34,747 nucleotides of DNA, taken from positions 1-34,747 of the forward strand of contig JANYDR010000253.1 of the NCBI GenBank assembly GCA_025363495.1. The letters are read 5' to 3'. Source of the DNA: Cyclobacteriaceae bacterium. Its GTDB lineage: Bacteria; Bacteroidota; Bacteroidia; Cytophagales; Cyclobacteriaceae. The notes beneath the pieces are model-generated. The model saw only the letters and a program-made list of their open reading frames with translations. It was not told the origin of the DNA and did no database searches. This document shows positions 21,666 to 31,933 of this stretch, piece by piece; position 1 is the first letter of the stretch, and every line of letters starts with the position of its first letter. The translations under genes were made by a program, and so were the position numbers.

Positions 21666-22862
21666 TTGAAGCCCACTTCAGACAGGTATAATCAACGAGG
21701 GGTTTCGGCCTCGAAGGAAGATGTTCACCAGGCGATACAGCACCTGGACAAGGGACTTTTTCCGAAAGCTTTTTGCAAGATCGTACCTGATCTGCTGGCC
21801 GGTGATGCGAACTATTGTACTATCATGCATGCAGATGGCGCTGGTACAAAATCTTCTTTAGCATATCTATACTGGAAAGAAACCGGGGACCTGTCCGTTT
21901 GGAAAGGCATCGCGCAGGATGCTATTATCATGAATGTTGACGACCTTTTATGTGTCGGCGCAACAGGCCCCATTTTTCTTTCATCAACCATTGGCAGAAA
22001 TAAGAATCGTATTCCCGGAGAAGTAATATCTACTATAATCAATGGCACCGAGGAAGTTTTGACGATGCTCCGGTCACATGGAATGGAGATTTATAGTACA
22101 GGTGGAGAGACTGCTGACGTTGGAGATTTAGTGAGAACTATTATTGTTGATAGTACTGTAACGTCACGGATGAGACGCGAAGATGTTATTGACAACAGTA
22201 AAATTCGGGCAGGTGATGTCATTGTTGGATTGTCTTCCTATGGACAGGCAACGTATGAGTCAGAATACAATGGAGGTATGGGCAGTAATGGACTTACGTC
22301 TGCACGACATGATGTTTTTGATCATGAATATTCCTTAAAATATCCTGAATCATTTGATGCTGAAGTTCCGGAAGATTTGATTTATAGCGGCAGGTATAAG
22401 GTCACTGACCACATTCCTTCCGTTCCTGTTAATATTGGTAAGCTGGTACTTTCCCCCACCAGAACCTATGCACCGGTTTTAATTGAGGTATTAAGTGAAA
22501 TGCGATCGCATGTTAATGGACTGGTGCATTGCAGCGGCGGAGCCCAAACTAAAGTATTGCACTTTATTGAAAATCTTCATGTGATCAAAGATAATTTCTT
22601 TGATGTTCCACCGCTTTTCAATCTCATTTATGAACAGAGCGCAACCTCCTGGCAGGAGATGTACAAAGTCTTTAATATGGGCCATCGTATGGAAGTCTAT
22701 TTGCCAGAAAAATATGCGGAACGCGTGATTTCAATTTCAAATAAATTCGGAGTAGCAGCACAAATTATCGGGCGAGTTGAGGCTGCTGAGAAGAGCCAGG
22801 TTACAATAAGAAGTGAAAAAGGGGAGTTTGTTTACGGGATACCAGTTGCCGCATCCAAGTGA
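21666..22862 (+). CDS. purM: Phosphoribosylformylglycinamidine cyclo-ligase (AIR synthase), Bacteroidota type
   Basis: 398 residues, longer than E. coli PurM (about 345). PurM makes aminoimidazole ribotide from FGAM with ATP in purine synthesis. Family features: SDRYNQRGVSASKEDVHQAI (N-terminal ATP loop), HADGAGTKSSLAYLY (in place of the DGVGTKL motif), MNVDDLLCVGA (metal-binding aspartates), STGGETADVGDLV, and a C-terminal domain with LVHCSGGAQTKVLHF and FNMGHRMEVYLP. The start is TTG at 21666; no ATG is possible in frame. The degree of divergence means AIR synthase-related protein is a cautious alternative, but no better candidate is present in the window. Confidence 0.85.
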   Translation: MKPTSDRYNQRGVSASKEDVHQAIQHLDKGLFPKAFCKIVPDLLAGDANYCTIMHADGAGTKSSLAYLYWKETGDLSVWKGIAQDAIIMNVDDLLCVGATGPIFLSSTIGRNKNRIPGEVISTIINGTEEVLTMLRSHGMEIYSTGGETADVGDLVRTIIVDSTVTSRMRREDVIDNSKIRAGDVIVGLSSYGQATYESEYNGGMGSNGLTSARHDVFDHEYSLKYPESFDAEVPEDLIYSGRYKVTDHIPSVPVNIGKLVLSPTRTYAPVLIEVLSEMRSHVNGLVHCSGGAQTKVLHFIENLHVIKDNFFDVPPLFNLIYEQSATSWQEMYKVFNMGHRMEVYLPEKYAERVISISNKFGVAAQIIGRVEAAEKSQVTIRSEKGEFVYGIPVAASK

Positions 22863-23077
22863 AAAGAGAATTGCTTTCGTTATAGACATTGCCCCAATAG
22901 CAAACCTCAATACCTTCCCAATTATTGTCTATAAAGTTGTTAGTTTTTCAATTTGTTCCAGCCTTGCAACAGGTATCCGGCAACCGGCAACTTCCTTCAA
23001 AAATATCCCAACCGGCCATCCCACTTGCCTTTTTATAGCTTAAGAATTCTCTAACTTCATTTTTTAAAACCCTAATA

Positions 23078-25900
23078 ATGAAAAGATCTTTCGTTGTTTT
23101 TTTGCTGGTAAGCATGGCATGTGTTGCCTTTTCTCAGAAGAAATCAACACCAGCCCCCATTCAAAAAAAGGTACTAACACATGCTGTCTATGATTCGTGG
23201 AAGGAGATTAATTACAAGTCTCTAACACCTGATGGAAATTTTGTAGCCTATGCAGTCAATCCACAAGACGGCGATGGTAAGGTTGTTTTTTATAATTTGA
23301 AGACCGCATCATCTGATTCGATTCGGCGAGCTGATAATGTTTCATTGACATTCGATAGCCGTTATGCTATCGTCAAAATAAAACCACAACAAAAACTCGT
23401 GAAGGATCTTCGCCGGCAGAAAAAGAAAAAAGAAGATTTGCCAAAAGATTCCCTTGGCATTTACTCGTTCACTTCCCGCAAAACGGAGAAGATACCTGAT
23501 GTTCGTTCATATAAAATTCCTGAAAAGGCGGCATCATGGATAGCATATCAACTTGAACCAAAGAAGGAGGTAAAACCGAAAGCTGATGATAAAGCAAAGG
23601 CGGAGGTAAAGAAACCAAAAAAGAAAAAGATCAACTCCGATGAGAACGGCTTTACCCTGGTTGTTAGAAAATTAGGGGTAGAAAAAATAGCATCGTTTGA
23701 ATTCGTTAAGGACTATTCATTCGCTAAATACGGACAAGGATTACTTTTTTCATCTGGAGGCAATGATAGTACGATGAAAGCAGGGGTTTATTGGCATGAT
23801 TTAAATCAGCAAAAACTTCAATCATTATTTGAAGGAAAAAGCAAATACAAATTTAAGGGACTCGCAATAAGTGAAGATGGCACACAGGTTTCTTTCCTTG
23901 CAGACAGCGATACAACAAAAGCACTAGTCAGGCACTTTCAATTATATCATTGGAAGTCTGGAAATCAATCGGCAACACTTCTGGATATTGAACGCACACT
24001 TGCTATTCCCCAGAACTGGACAGTAAGTGAAAACTACCCACCGTCATTTTCAAAAGATGGGGGTAAGTTATTCTTTGGATCTGCACCGATACCTGTGGTT
24101 CAAGACACTACACTTTTGCCGGAGGAAATTGTAAGTGTGGAGGTGTGGGGTGGGAATGATGAATACATCTATCCCCAGCAAAACAAGCAGGTGGATGCAG
24201 AAAGAAAGCGCTCCTACACGGCGGCAATCGATTTAGCAGAAAAGAGGATCATTCAATTGGCGGACCGCGAAATCCCTTCAATAGAGTTGGGCGATGAAGG
24301 TAATGCGTCAGTTGCCCTTGGGGAAACAAATGTTCCTTACCGGAAAATGACAACCTGGGACCCTTCTGCTTATAATGATCTTTATCTTTTTGATCTGAAA
24401 GGACAGCAACGCAAAACAATTGCTAAAAAGGTAAAAGGGAATGCAAGTCTTTCACCCAGGGCAAATTATGTCTACTGGTTTAGCTTGCCGGATACTGCCT
24501 GGTTTGCGTACTCAGTTACAAATGAGAAAATTTTTAATCTAAATGATCGGTTAAAACTTAATGTAGCGGACGAAGAGAATGATACACCAGACTATCCGCG
24601 CTCGTATGGAATAGCTGGCTGGACATTAGATGATCAGTTGTTTATCGTTTATGATCGTTACGATCTCTGGGCCCTTGATCCGCAAAATCAAAAGGCACCT
24701 GTCAATCTTACAAAAACGGGCCGGCTGGATAAAATTATTTTCCGTTACGTGCGACTGGACAATGAAGAAAGATTCATAGATCCATCCAAAGAACTTTTGC
24801 TATCGGCTGTGAATGAAATGACAAAAGCATCTGGTTATTACAGGCTTTCTCTCATAGATGGAAAACTAACAAAACTCCTGATGGATAATTATCGCTTTGG
24901 TGGGATCGTCAAAGCGAAAAACTCAAATCAACTTCTTTATACACGGGAGAGTTTCCGCGAATTTCCGGACGTATGGACTGCGGACATCAATTTCAATGGC
25001 GTGAAAAGGATCAGCGACGTAAATCCGCAAATGAAAAATTATTTCTGGGGAAATGTAGAGCCAGTGAAATGGACTTCATTGGATAACATGGCACTGAATG
25101 GAATGCTATTCAAACCGGAAGGATTCGACCCCAAAAAGAAGTATCCGATGATCGTTTATTTCTATGAAAAAGAAAGCGACAATCTATATCAGCATCACAA
25201 ACCTGAACCAGGGCGATCAACTATTAATCGTGCGGTATATACCAGTAATGGGTATCTCGTGTTTGTGCCGGACATTGTTTATCGAACAGGTTTTCCGGGC
25301 GAAAGTGCGATCAATTGTATTATGCCAGGTGTGACGGCACTCGTAGATCGGGGCTTTGTAGATGAAAAAAATATCGGCATCCAGGGACATAGTTGGGGTG
25401 GTTATCAGATTGCGTATATGCTTACAAGAACTAATCTCTTCAAAGCCGCGGAAGCAGGAGCAGTGGTGGCAAATATGATCAGCGCTTATGGGGGCATTCG
25501 GTGGGGAACAGGTCTCAGCCGGATGTTTCAGTACGAACATACACAAAGTCGCATAGGAGGTACATTGTGGGAGAAGCCTATGCATTATATTGAGAACTCG
25601 CCAATTTTCTTTGCTGATAAAATTCAGACGCCATTGTTATTACTTCACAATGACGCGGATGATGCCGTGCCGTGGTATCAGGGTATAGAAATGTATATGG
25701 CTATGCGAAGACTTAATAAACCGGTGTGGATGCTTAACTATAATGGTGAACCGCATTGGCCAGTAAAGCGGGAAAACAGAATTGACTTTCAAACGCGTAT
25801 GATGCAATACTTTGATTATTATCTCAAAGGTGCAGTGGAGCCGGAGTGGATGAAGAAGGGGGTGCCGGCTACGGAAAAGGGAATTACGAAGGGATATTAG
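23078..25900 (+). CDS. Exported S9-family (prolyl oligopeptidase-type) serine peptidase
   Basis: 940 residues with a signal peptide (MKRSFVVFLLVSMACVAFSQ). The N-terminal two thirds form a beta-propeller (repeats such as YKSLTPDGNFVAYAV, LAISEDGTQVSFLAD, LSPRANYVYWFSL). It is interrupted near residues 160-190 by a lysine-rich linker (KKEVKPKADDKAKAEVKK). The C-terminal alpha/beta hydrolase has nucleophile S772 in GIQGHSWGGYQ, acid D861 in HNDADDAVP and base H893 in GEPHWP. It probably trims peptides in the periplasm or at the cell surface. The propeller restricts entry to short peptides in this family. Its stop codon overlaps the stop of the facing OmpA gene. Confidence 0.93.
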   Translation: MKRSFVVFLLVSMACVAFSQKKSTPAPIQKKVLTHAVYDSWKEINYKSLTPDGNFVAYAVNPQDGDGKVVFYNLKTASSDSIRRADNVSLTFDSRYAIVKIKPQQKLVKDLRRQKKKKEDLPKDSLGIYSFTSRKTEKIPDVRSYKIPEKAASWIAYQLEPKKEVKPKADDKAKAEVKKPKKKKINSDENGFTLVVRKLGVEKIASFEFVKDYSFAKYGQGLLFSSGGNDSTMKAGVYWHDLNQQKLQSLFEGKSKYKFKGLAISEDGTQVSFLADSDTTKALVRHFQLYHWKSGNQSATLLDIERTLAIPQNWTVSENYPPSFSKDGGKLFFGSAPIPVVQDTTLLPEEIVSVEVWGGNDEYIYPQQNKQVDAERKRSYTAAIDLAEKRIIQLADREIPSIELGDEGNASVALGETNVPYRKMTTWDPSAYNDLYLFDLKGQQRKTIAKKVKGNASLSPRANYVYWFSLPDTAWFAYSVTNEKIFNLNDRLKLNVADEENDTPDYPRSYGIAGWTLDDQLFIVYDRYDLWALDPQNQKAPVNLTKTGRLDKIIFRYVRLDNEERFIDPSKELLLSAVNEMTKASGYYRLSLIDGKLTKLLMDNYRFGGIVKAKNSNQLLYTRESFREFPDVWTADINFNGVKRISDVNPQMKNYFWGNVEPVKWTSLDNMALNGMLFKPEGFDPKKKYPMIVYFYEKESDNLYQHHKPEPGRSTINRAVYTSNGYLVFVPDIVYRTGFPGESAINCIMPGVTALVDRGFVDEKNIGIQGHSWGGYQIAYMLTRTNLFKAAEAGAVVANMISAYGGIRWGTGLSRMFQYEHTQSRIGGTLWEKPMHYIENSPIFFADKIQTPLLLLHNDADDAVPWYQGIEMYMAMRRLNKPVWMLNYNGEPHWPVKRENRIDFQTRMMQYFDYYLKGAVEPEWMKKGVPATEKGITKGY

Positions 25901-27945
25901 ATCTTTAGAATAACTAATTCAACCCTTCTATTAAGTGCCCTGCTTTCATCACTGTCGTTTGGCGAAATCGGTTTACTTTTTCCGTATCCCTTTGCTTCAA
26001 ATCGGGTATTGTTAATGCCTTTTTTATTTAGATAGACCACAACACTTTTGGCTCTTCGTACCGAGAGCTTGTTATTGTAATCTTCATTTCCAACGTCATC
26101 AGTGTGGGCTGCGATTTCGATAATAACTGTTGGATTTTGATGCATCAATTCAATAATACGATCTAATTCAGGATAGGATGCCGGTTTTAAATCGGAAGAG
26201 GCCGTTTCAAAAGTTATGTTATTCAGGGTTAGGGACGCACCCTCAGCAATTGGAGTTATTACCATTTGAAGTCGTTGTATGCCATCTGGTCCAATCTCTC
26301 CTTCGCCAGCTACTATAATTACAGTTGAGAAGAAATAGCCCTTCTCACTACTTGCCGCCACCTGATACCGGTCACCTCTTCGAAGCAATATCGACCTCTC
26401 TGACTCGGCAATGATTACCTCATTTTCATCCAGGTTATTGAAAGTCACTTTAGTTTTAACACGTTGCTTCGTTGTTATATCGGTTACTTCTGCCAGGAAT
26501 CTTACCTTATCATGAGTCATAAATAAAGTAATCACAGTATCAGGCTTAAATGTATGTGAATCAAAAATTATTGTCTTTTTAACTTCAGGATACAAATGAG
26601 CAGAGGCGGAGAGCGTGTATTGATTGGCAGATTCAAAAAGTAATTTGGGGCTGGGATGACTAATGCGTAGCGAGTCTTTCAGTAAAGAAATTCCATGTTG
26701 GTCAGTGATATGAGCCATGGAAGCCACGGGAATTTTAAGATCATGGTCCATAGTTACGATCGTGGCATGATAGTCTGATCTTAGATTGATATCAATGTCG
26801 ACTTGTTTATAGGTTTCCTGTTTCCGCAGATCAAAATCCCGAACCTCTTTCAAGTATAATGGATTTCTGAATTCAACTCGAAAGTGTGAGCCAGCCGCCA
26901 ATACAAGACTGAAGCGTCCATCATTGGGATTATTCTCCAGCGTTATTGTTTCTCCGGTGCCCAGATCTTTCACTACAATAATCGCAGGAAGTGTGGTTTT
27001 ATTTTTTTCAGAGCGGACGAAGCCCTGAACAGTTACATTAATCATCTGTCGATACTCCAGCGGTACGGGTAGGGCGTAGATATCTTTTTTGGTATAATAA
27101 AAAATAATATCACCTGCGGCCGAAATAGTTGGAGATTGGTCGTTTTCTTCTGAATTGATAAAATCAAGCGGCTTTGCTTCAGCCCAGGTACTATCAGTAT
27201 TTTTCCTGGTTTGGAATAAATCATACTTACCTTTTCCTTCTGGTACGATGGCGGAAAAAATCAGAGTATGATTGTCGGCCATGATGCGGGGATCCCTCAC
27301 GCATCCCTTATTGATCTGCTCAGGAAGTTTTTTTGGTTCACCCCATTTACCGTCAGGTTGTTTGTGAGAAACATAGATCTCAAAGCAATTCTCCCGACTC
27401 TTTTTATCCAGAGGATTATCATAATTTATTCGAATGAAATAGAGGGAATTTCCGTTAGCGGAAATAGAGGGGAATCCTTCATAATCCTCGGTGTTTATAG
27501 GCGCACCGACATCAATCGGCTCGCTCCATTGGGTAGCATTTATTCTTTCAGAATAAAAAATATCTTCACTCGTCGTGACACCTTCAATGAATGCCGTAAA
27601 AAAAAGTTGATTTCCATCGTAACTCAAACTTGGCCCTGCAAGAAAATTACATTTTTCATTGATGGCAGTAATAGGAATGACTTCACTCCAACTTCCATCC
27701 GCATTTTTTGTAGATTCAAAAAGCTCCCAACGCTCTTCGTCGCGTTTCGGATTTGAATTTCGATTACTTTGAAGAATCATTGTCTTACCGTCGGCGCTAA
27801 TGGTCGGCGCAAATTCTGTAAACTTTTCAGTGCTGATGACATCAACTCGTTTTGGTTCATCTTGATTCTGTTGCGCTGTAAGCGTCGAAGAAAAAAGAAT
27901 TAGAAATAAAATGATTGAAAGCCGGTGAAGACTCAAAGTTGCCAT
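25897..27945 (-). CDS. Exported PD40 beta-propeller / OmpA-like peptidoglycan-binding protein
   Basis: 682 residues, with signal peptide MATLSLHRLSIILFLILF ending near TLTAQQ. Residues about 35-300 hold PD40 (WD40-like) blades (FAPTISADGKTMILQSN, AGPSLSYDGNQLFFTAF, GFPSISANGNSLYFIRI, QSPTISAAGDIIFYY). A region with carboxypeptidase-regulatory-like repeats follows (VQGFVRSEKNKTTLPAIIVV, FSLVLAAGSHFRVEF). The C-terminal 110 residues are an OmpA_C domain with the peptidoglycan-contact motif HTDDVGNEDYNNKLSVRRA and NRRVELVI. Compared with PorE it lacks N-terminal TPRs and a lipobox. It starts 12 nt after the CHAT gene on the same strand, clearly an operon; I infer that it anchors or senses for that protein. 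Confidence 0.9.
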   Translation of the reverse strand: MATLSLHRLSIILFLILFSSTLTAQQNQDEPKRVDVISTEKFTEFAPTISADGKTMILQSNRNSNPKRDEERWELFESTKNADGSWSEVIPITAINEKCNFLAGPSLSYDGNQLFFTAFIEGVTTSEDIFYSERINATQWSEPIDVGAPINTEDYEGFPSISANGNSLYFIRINYDNPLDKKSRENCFEIYVSHKQPDGKWGEPKKLPEQINKGCVRDPRIMADNHTLIFSAIVPEGKGKYDLFQTRKNTDSTWAEAKPLDFINSEENDQSPTISAAGDIIFYYTKKDIYALPVPLEYRQMINVTVQGFVRSEKNKTTLPAIIVVKDLGTGETITLENNPNDGRFSLVLAAGSHFRVEFRNPLYLKEVRDFDLRKQETYKQVDIDINLRSDYHATIVTMDHDLKIPVASMAHITDQHGISLLKDSLRISHPSPKLLFESANQYTLSASAHLYPEVKKTIIFDSHTFKPDTVITLFMTHDKVRFLAEVTDITTKQRVKTKVTFNNLDENEVIIAESERSILLRRGDRYQVAASSEKGYFFSTVIIVAGEGEIGPDGIQRLQMVITPIAEGASLTLNNITFETASSDLKPASYPELDRIIELMHQNPTVIIEIAAHTDDVGNEDYNNKLSVRRAKSVVVYLNKKGINNTRFEAKGYGKSKPISPNDSDESRALNRRVELVILKI

Positions 27946-27957
27946 ATTGTGAGATTG

Positions 27958-30900
27958 TTATCGTCCGATAAGAATAAAGGCCCCCCAATAAAAAGGGGTT
28001 GGGTAAAGTTTTTTTAAATCAAGCTGTGCCTTCCGAAATGCTGCGGCCCTATCCTCCGTGACTATTAAATTTTCATAAAAGCCAGTCATTAATTTTTGAG
28101 TCGCCTCATCGCTTACTTTCCAAAGGCTCATGATCAGATTGGCAGCCCCGGAAATCATGAATGCCCGTTGAAGGCCATATACACCTTCTCCGTTTCGAAT
28201 CGTCCCAGAACCCGTTTCGCATGCCGACAGCACAACTAATTTAGTTTTTTCCAAATTAAGATTCATCACTTCAAGGGCAGTCAATACACCATCATCCTCT
28301 GGTACCTGACTTTGTATTGCAGAGTTATCAGAGGTATTATTTTCCACTCCTGCCATCAGCAACCCCGAACGCATTAGTGGATTATCAAAATTTAAAGCAC
28401 GACTGGTTGAATAAATAAGAGGAACATCCTCCTTCTTCTCAGGTATAAAAAACCCGTGGGTGGCAATGTGCAGAATATCGGGGCTATGAATTCCCTTAAC
28501 ATGACTTTCCGTTGCCTCTTTATCTAAGTAGAAATTTACACTCCATTGATTCTTTCTTAAAAGTCTTTCAATCCTTAGCACTTCTTCTTTAGTACCGGGA
28601 AGAAAAGAAATTTCATTTTTAAATGTATCCTCAGTTTGTGTGCGTGTCGATGAACTTGTAACATCGGATGTCTTGCGTGCCGATCGAAAGTCTGGAGATC
28701 CAAATAAAATAGCCGTTGGAGTGGATGAAAAAACTTCAGAAATAGAAGTTAGCTCCCGTAAATTACTCAATGACCTGACGGTTATTCGATCAATTAGGTA
28801 CTGATTATTTTCGGTATTAAAAAGTGTAACTGGATTGATTTTATTATATACTCCATCAGCTGAAAGGAAAATGGAAGAAGACTCTTTCAGTAAATTATCG
28901 AGTGGTTTCCAAAATCGAACATAGGATCGTATGTTATCCAGGCCATACCGAATGGTGTTACTATAATAGCTGAATTCGCGACCCTCCATTGCCGGACCGT
29001 TTTCAAAGACAGTGAGGGCAGGAGTTTCAAGTTCCGGGGTAACGATAAGGGCTGCATAAACAACTGAGTCTTTTTCAAGACTTAAACGAATAATTTCCAC
29101 GGCTGCCTCTCCTGGCTTTAGTATGTTCTTTATCTCTTGCCATGTAACAGGTCGTTTTTTGAACTCCTCTCCGAAGAGCTCGGACTGAGAGGTGAGCCAT
29201 TTTTCCAGTTCATTCGCTTTTTCATGAATATCCTCCTTTACTTTCTGCTGACTTTGTCTTTCTGCAACTCCTAGCAAAGCAAAATGAAGAAGGCGCTCTT
29301 TCAATTGAAGCCATTCAGTGAACTTAGATAAGAGCTCAGTATTATTGCTTGCCAGGATCCGCTCCCTTACCCTTGTAGATGCATTTAACAAAAGCGCTTT
29401 GGTTTCAAGTCTGAAATTGAAAAGCTCTCCCAGTGCTTCTTTATTATTTTGCTGATAACGAATAATAAACTCTTCATAATCATTTATTACCCGTTGAGTC
29501 TTATTGAGGTAAGCTGTTTTTTCAAAATCAGTGAGTGAAGGGAAGATTTCATTGATTTGTCTGAGATAAAAGGCCGATACTTTTTTAAAAAGGGGATAGG
29601 CCGTATCGAAATTTTCTAAAGCCTGATACAATATTGCGAGATTGTATAAATTATAGATATAGTCTGGGTGGTCCTGACCAAGTAACGTTTCATGTAGTTG
29701 CAAAGCAGATTCCAAAAACGAGCGAGCCTTCTCAGGTTCGTCCATTTCCTGGTAAACGGTTCCCAGATTAGCCTTTTTACTGGCGTAGTTTACCGTATGT
29801 GTAGCTCCATTGAGGTTATCGATCGCGATAGACCGAAGATAAAGTACCTCTGCCTTTTTGAAATCACCCTGAATCTGGTAAAGGGCGGCAAGGTTTTGAA
29901 GACTGATCGCAAAGTCGGGATGCGTCTCGCCTATACTTTTCCGGTCTTCTTCCAAAGCTTCTGTGAGCAGTTTTTCAGCTTTATTATACTGAAGAGTTTG
30001 TATGTAAACGGCTGCAAGATTTTGCTTAACAGCTGACGCCAATAAAGAAGACGTGCCAGAAGTTTGGAGCAGCTTGTGATAGATTTTTTCTGCTTCAGCA
30101 TAGTTTCCTAGCGTGATATAAAATGTGGCGAAAGAATTTAATACCTGGTCTGTTTCTGGCGATTTAAGTTTTGAAAAAGCTATAATTGCTTGTTTGTAGT
30201 TAATTTCTGCTTCGACGAATTTTCCTGTTCGCTGAAGAAGACGTGCTAACTGATAATTTGACTCCGCCCATTGCATTGACTGAATGGGCGCTTTTTCAAC
30301 CACTTTTCTTAAAAGTTCTTCTGCTTTTTTCCAATTACCCGCAGCACTATAAACCTCTGCTAGATTTATAGATAGAGCTTGTTGGAGGGAGGGAATTGGA
30401 ATAGACCCATGATGGGTAAGATGTTGGATTGCTATTTCCGTTTGATTAAGATCAAGAAGCGCACTTACGTAAGTGGATGAGATCTCCAATTGATTTTTTT
30501 CAGGTAGCTCTGACAATAAGGAATAGTTGGTGGCAAATGATTCCATTAATTTCCTTGCAAGATCGGGTCGGTTAGCATTCAGAAATTTTGTTGCTGCGTT
30601 TACATAGTGAGTAGCGCGCAAAGTTGGAGCAAGCGGAGTGAAGTTATTGGACGAAATTGTAAAATTATCCATAGCTCCCTGAATGTCTCCGGTTAACATT
30701 TTCAGGTCAGCTTCGAGCTCCATGACATATCCATATTCTATACCATCAGGCTTAAATAATTTTTCTGCGATTTTTTTTGCTTCGGCAAGTTTATTTTCTG
30801 CCTGAGTCGGTTCTTTGTTTGTTAATAAAAATCGTGCGTAGTTTTGAGCAATTGAAAACCCAATATTACTTTCAGAATCGCTTTTAGTAAGACTTTCTTC

Positions 30901-31752
30901 GGCAAGTTTAAAAAGATTCAGGGCTTTAGCAGGTTGCCTCTCTTGAGAATTCAGTGCTTCGAATAAATAGTGCCGCGCTTTTTGCTCTCCTCCTGCTTGA
31001 CCCTGCTCTGCAAATTTTAACGCATCTGTGTTGTTACCCCCGGCATTCAGTAATTTTACCAACTGGGTTTTGGCCTCCGTATATTCAGGCCATGATTGTA
31101 ATTTATTTTTTTCTACCAGGTTGATAAAGAGCTTTAGTCGCTCCTCCGCGCCCGTAGTGTCTCCTGATTTTGAATAGGCATTTGCGGCATAATAGATAGC
31201 ATTTAAATATTCTTCACCCTCTTCCGGAAATTGCCTTAAGCCGTCGACGGCCTTATTTAAATTTTCTTTAGCAATATCAACTTCGTTTAGGGCAAGGAGG
31301 ACTTGTCCATAATTATTGAGCGTTTTGAAATACAGTACTCCATTTTCTCCTGACAAGAGATTTGATAATTCTTTATAGTCACTTTGCGCGCCAGCCCAGT
31401 TTGATAATGCCTGATTTATCTGTGCTCTTTTACCAAGAGCATCTGCATACCTTTTACTTTTAACCCCTTCTGTCTCGGCAAACAATTTCACCTCCTCATT
31501 TGCAAAGGGAAGTCCTGTGTTGAAATCCCGAGCTTCTATGCAAATAACAGTGAGTAGCTGCAGGGAGAACGCCTGACTTTTGATATCCAATGACCGGGAA
31601 AATTCAAGCGCGGTAGATGCATATTTCATCGCCTCAGGAAAATGATGCGATTGATATTCTGTGACCGCCTTGTCATAATTGACTTTCCAATCTTGTCCAA
31701 GACAGGGCAACATAGCCAAACAAAATATTAAAGTCAGAAGAGCCAACCTCAT
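27958..31752 (-). CDS. Exported TPR-CHAT (caspase-like) protein
   Basis: 1264 residues, signal peptide MRLALLTLIFCLAMLPCLGQ. From about residue 25 to 760 it is a solenoid of tetratricopeptide repeats; the last ones are the most regular (HPDFAISLQNLAALYQIQGD, HPDYIYNLYNLAILYQALEN). A helical linker follows (about 760-930), then a CHAT domain, a clan-CD cysteine peptidase fold related to caspases and separase. The catalytic dyad is intact: H1099 in LHIATHGFF and C1178 in LSACETGSG, with the GVYGLQRAFMISGAANLI and ATQKLMTGFY segments. Most described CHAT proteins act in the cytoplasm (with gasdermins or CRISPR effectors); this one should be outside the cytoplasm. It is immediately upstream of a PD40/OmpA gene. 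Confidence 0.92.
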   Translation of the reverse strand: MRLALLTLIFCLAMLPCLGQDWKVNYDKAVTEYQSHHFPEAMKYASTALEFSRSLDIKSQAFSLQLLTVICIEARDFNTGLPFANEEVKLFAETEGVKSKRYADALGKRAQINQALSNWAGAQSDYKELSNLLSGENGVLYFKTLNNYGQVLLALNEVDIAKENLNKAVDGLRQFPEEGEEYLNAIYYAANAYSKSGDTTGAEERLKLFINLVEKNKLQSWPEYTEAKTQLVKLLNAGGNNTDALKFAEQGQAGGEQKARHYLFEALNSQERQPAKALNLFKLAEESLTKSDSESNIGFSIAQNYARFLLTNKEPTQAENKLAEAKKIAEKLFKPDGIEYGYVMELEADLKMLTGDIQGAMDNFTISSNNFTPLAPTLRATHYVNAATKFLNANRPDLARKLMESFATNYSLLSELPEKNQLEISSTYVSALLDLNQTEIAIQHLTHHGSIPIPSLQQALSINLAEVYSAAGNWKKAEELLRKVVEKAPIQSMQWAESNYQLARLLQRTGKFVEAEINYKQAIIAFSKLKSPETDQVLNSFATFYITLGNYAEAEKIYHKLLQTSGTSSLLASAVKQNLAAVYIQTLQYNKAEKLLTEALEEDRKSIGETHPDFAISLQNLAALYQIQGDFKKAEVLYLRSIAIDNLNGATHTVNYASKKANLGTVYQEMDEPEKARSFLESALQLHETLLGQDHPDYIYNLYNLAILYQALENFDTAYPLFKKVSAFYLRQINEIFPSLTDFEKTAYLNKTQRVINDYEEFIIRYQQNNKEALGELFNFRLETKALLLNASTRVRERILASNNTELLSKFTEWLQLKERLLHFALLGVAERQSQQKVKEDIHEKANELEKWLTSQSELFGEEFKKRPVTWQEIKNILKPGEAAVEIIRLSLEKDSVVYAALIVTPELETPALTVFENGPAMEGREFSYYSNTIRYGLDNIRSYVRFWKPLDNLLKESSSIFLSADGVYNKINPVTLFNTENNQYLIDRITVRSLSNLRELTSISEVFSSTPTAILFGSPDFRSARKTSDVTSSSTRTQTEDTFKNEISFLPGTKEEVLRIERLLRKNQWSVNFYLDKEATESHVKGIHSPDILHIATHGFFIPEKKEDVPLIYSTSRALNFDNPLMRSGLLMAGVENNTSDNSAIQSQVPEDDGVLTALEVMNLNLEKTKLVVLSACETGSGTIRNGEGVYGLQRAFMISGAANLIMSLWKVSDEATQKLMTGFYENLIVTEDRAAAFRKAQLDLKKLYPTPFYWGAFILIGR

Positions 31753-31933
31753 AGAATTATTAAGATAAAGACTGTTTGGCCCTTTTTGTAGTCTTTTATT
31801 GAATATTTACCACAGTATCACCTTAAACAGGGAGACCAGAGTTTGATTTTTGGGATAAAATGAGAAAGAACTCTCGGTTAAACGATTTTTTTGAACTTAT
31901 AGAAGATGTTGGTATCGGCTTGAAGAACCTGTC

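Noticed and set aside
22813..23043. 76-codon frame at the end of purM running into the intergenic region
   Set aside because: Starts inside purM in another frame and reads as random sequence; only the intergenic part is free.
27268..27756. 162-codon plus-strand reading frame
   Set aside because: Antisense to the PD40/OmpA gene; no start context and no recognisable fold.
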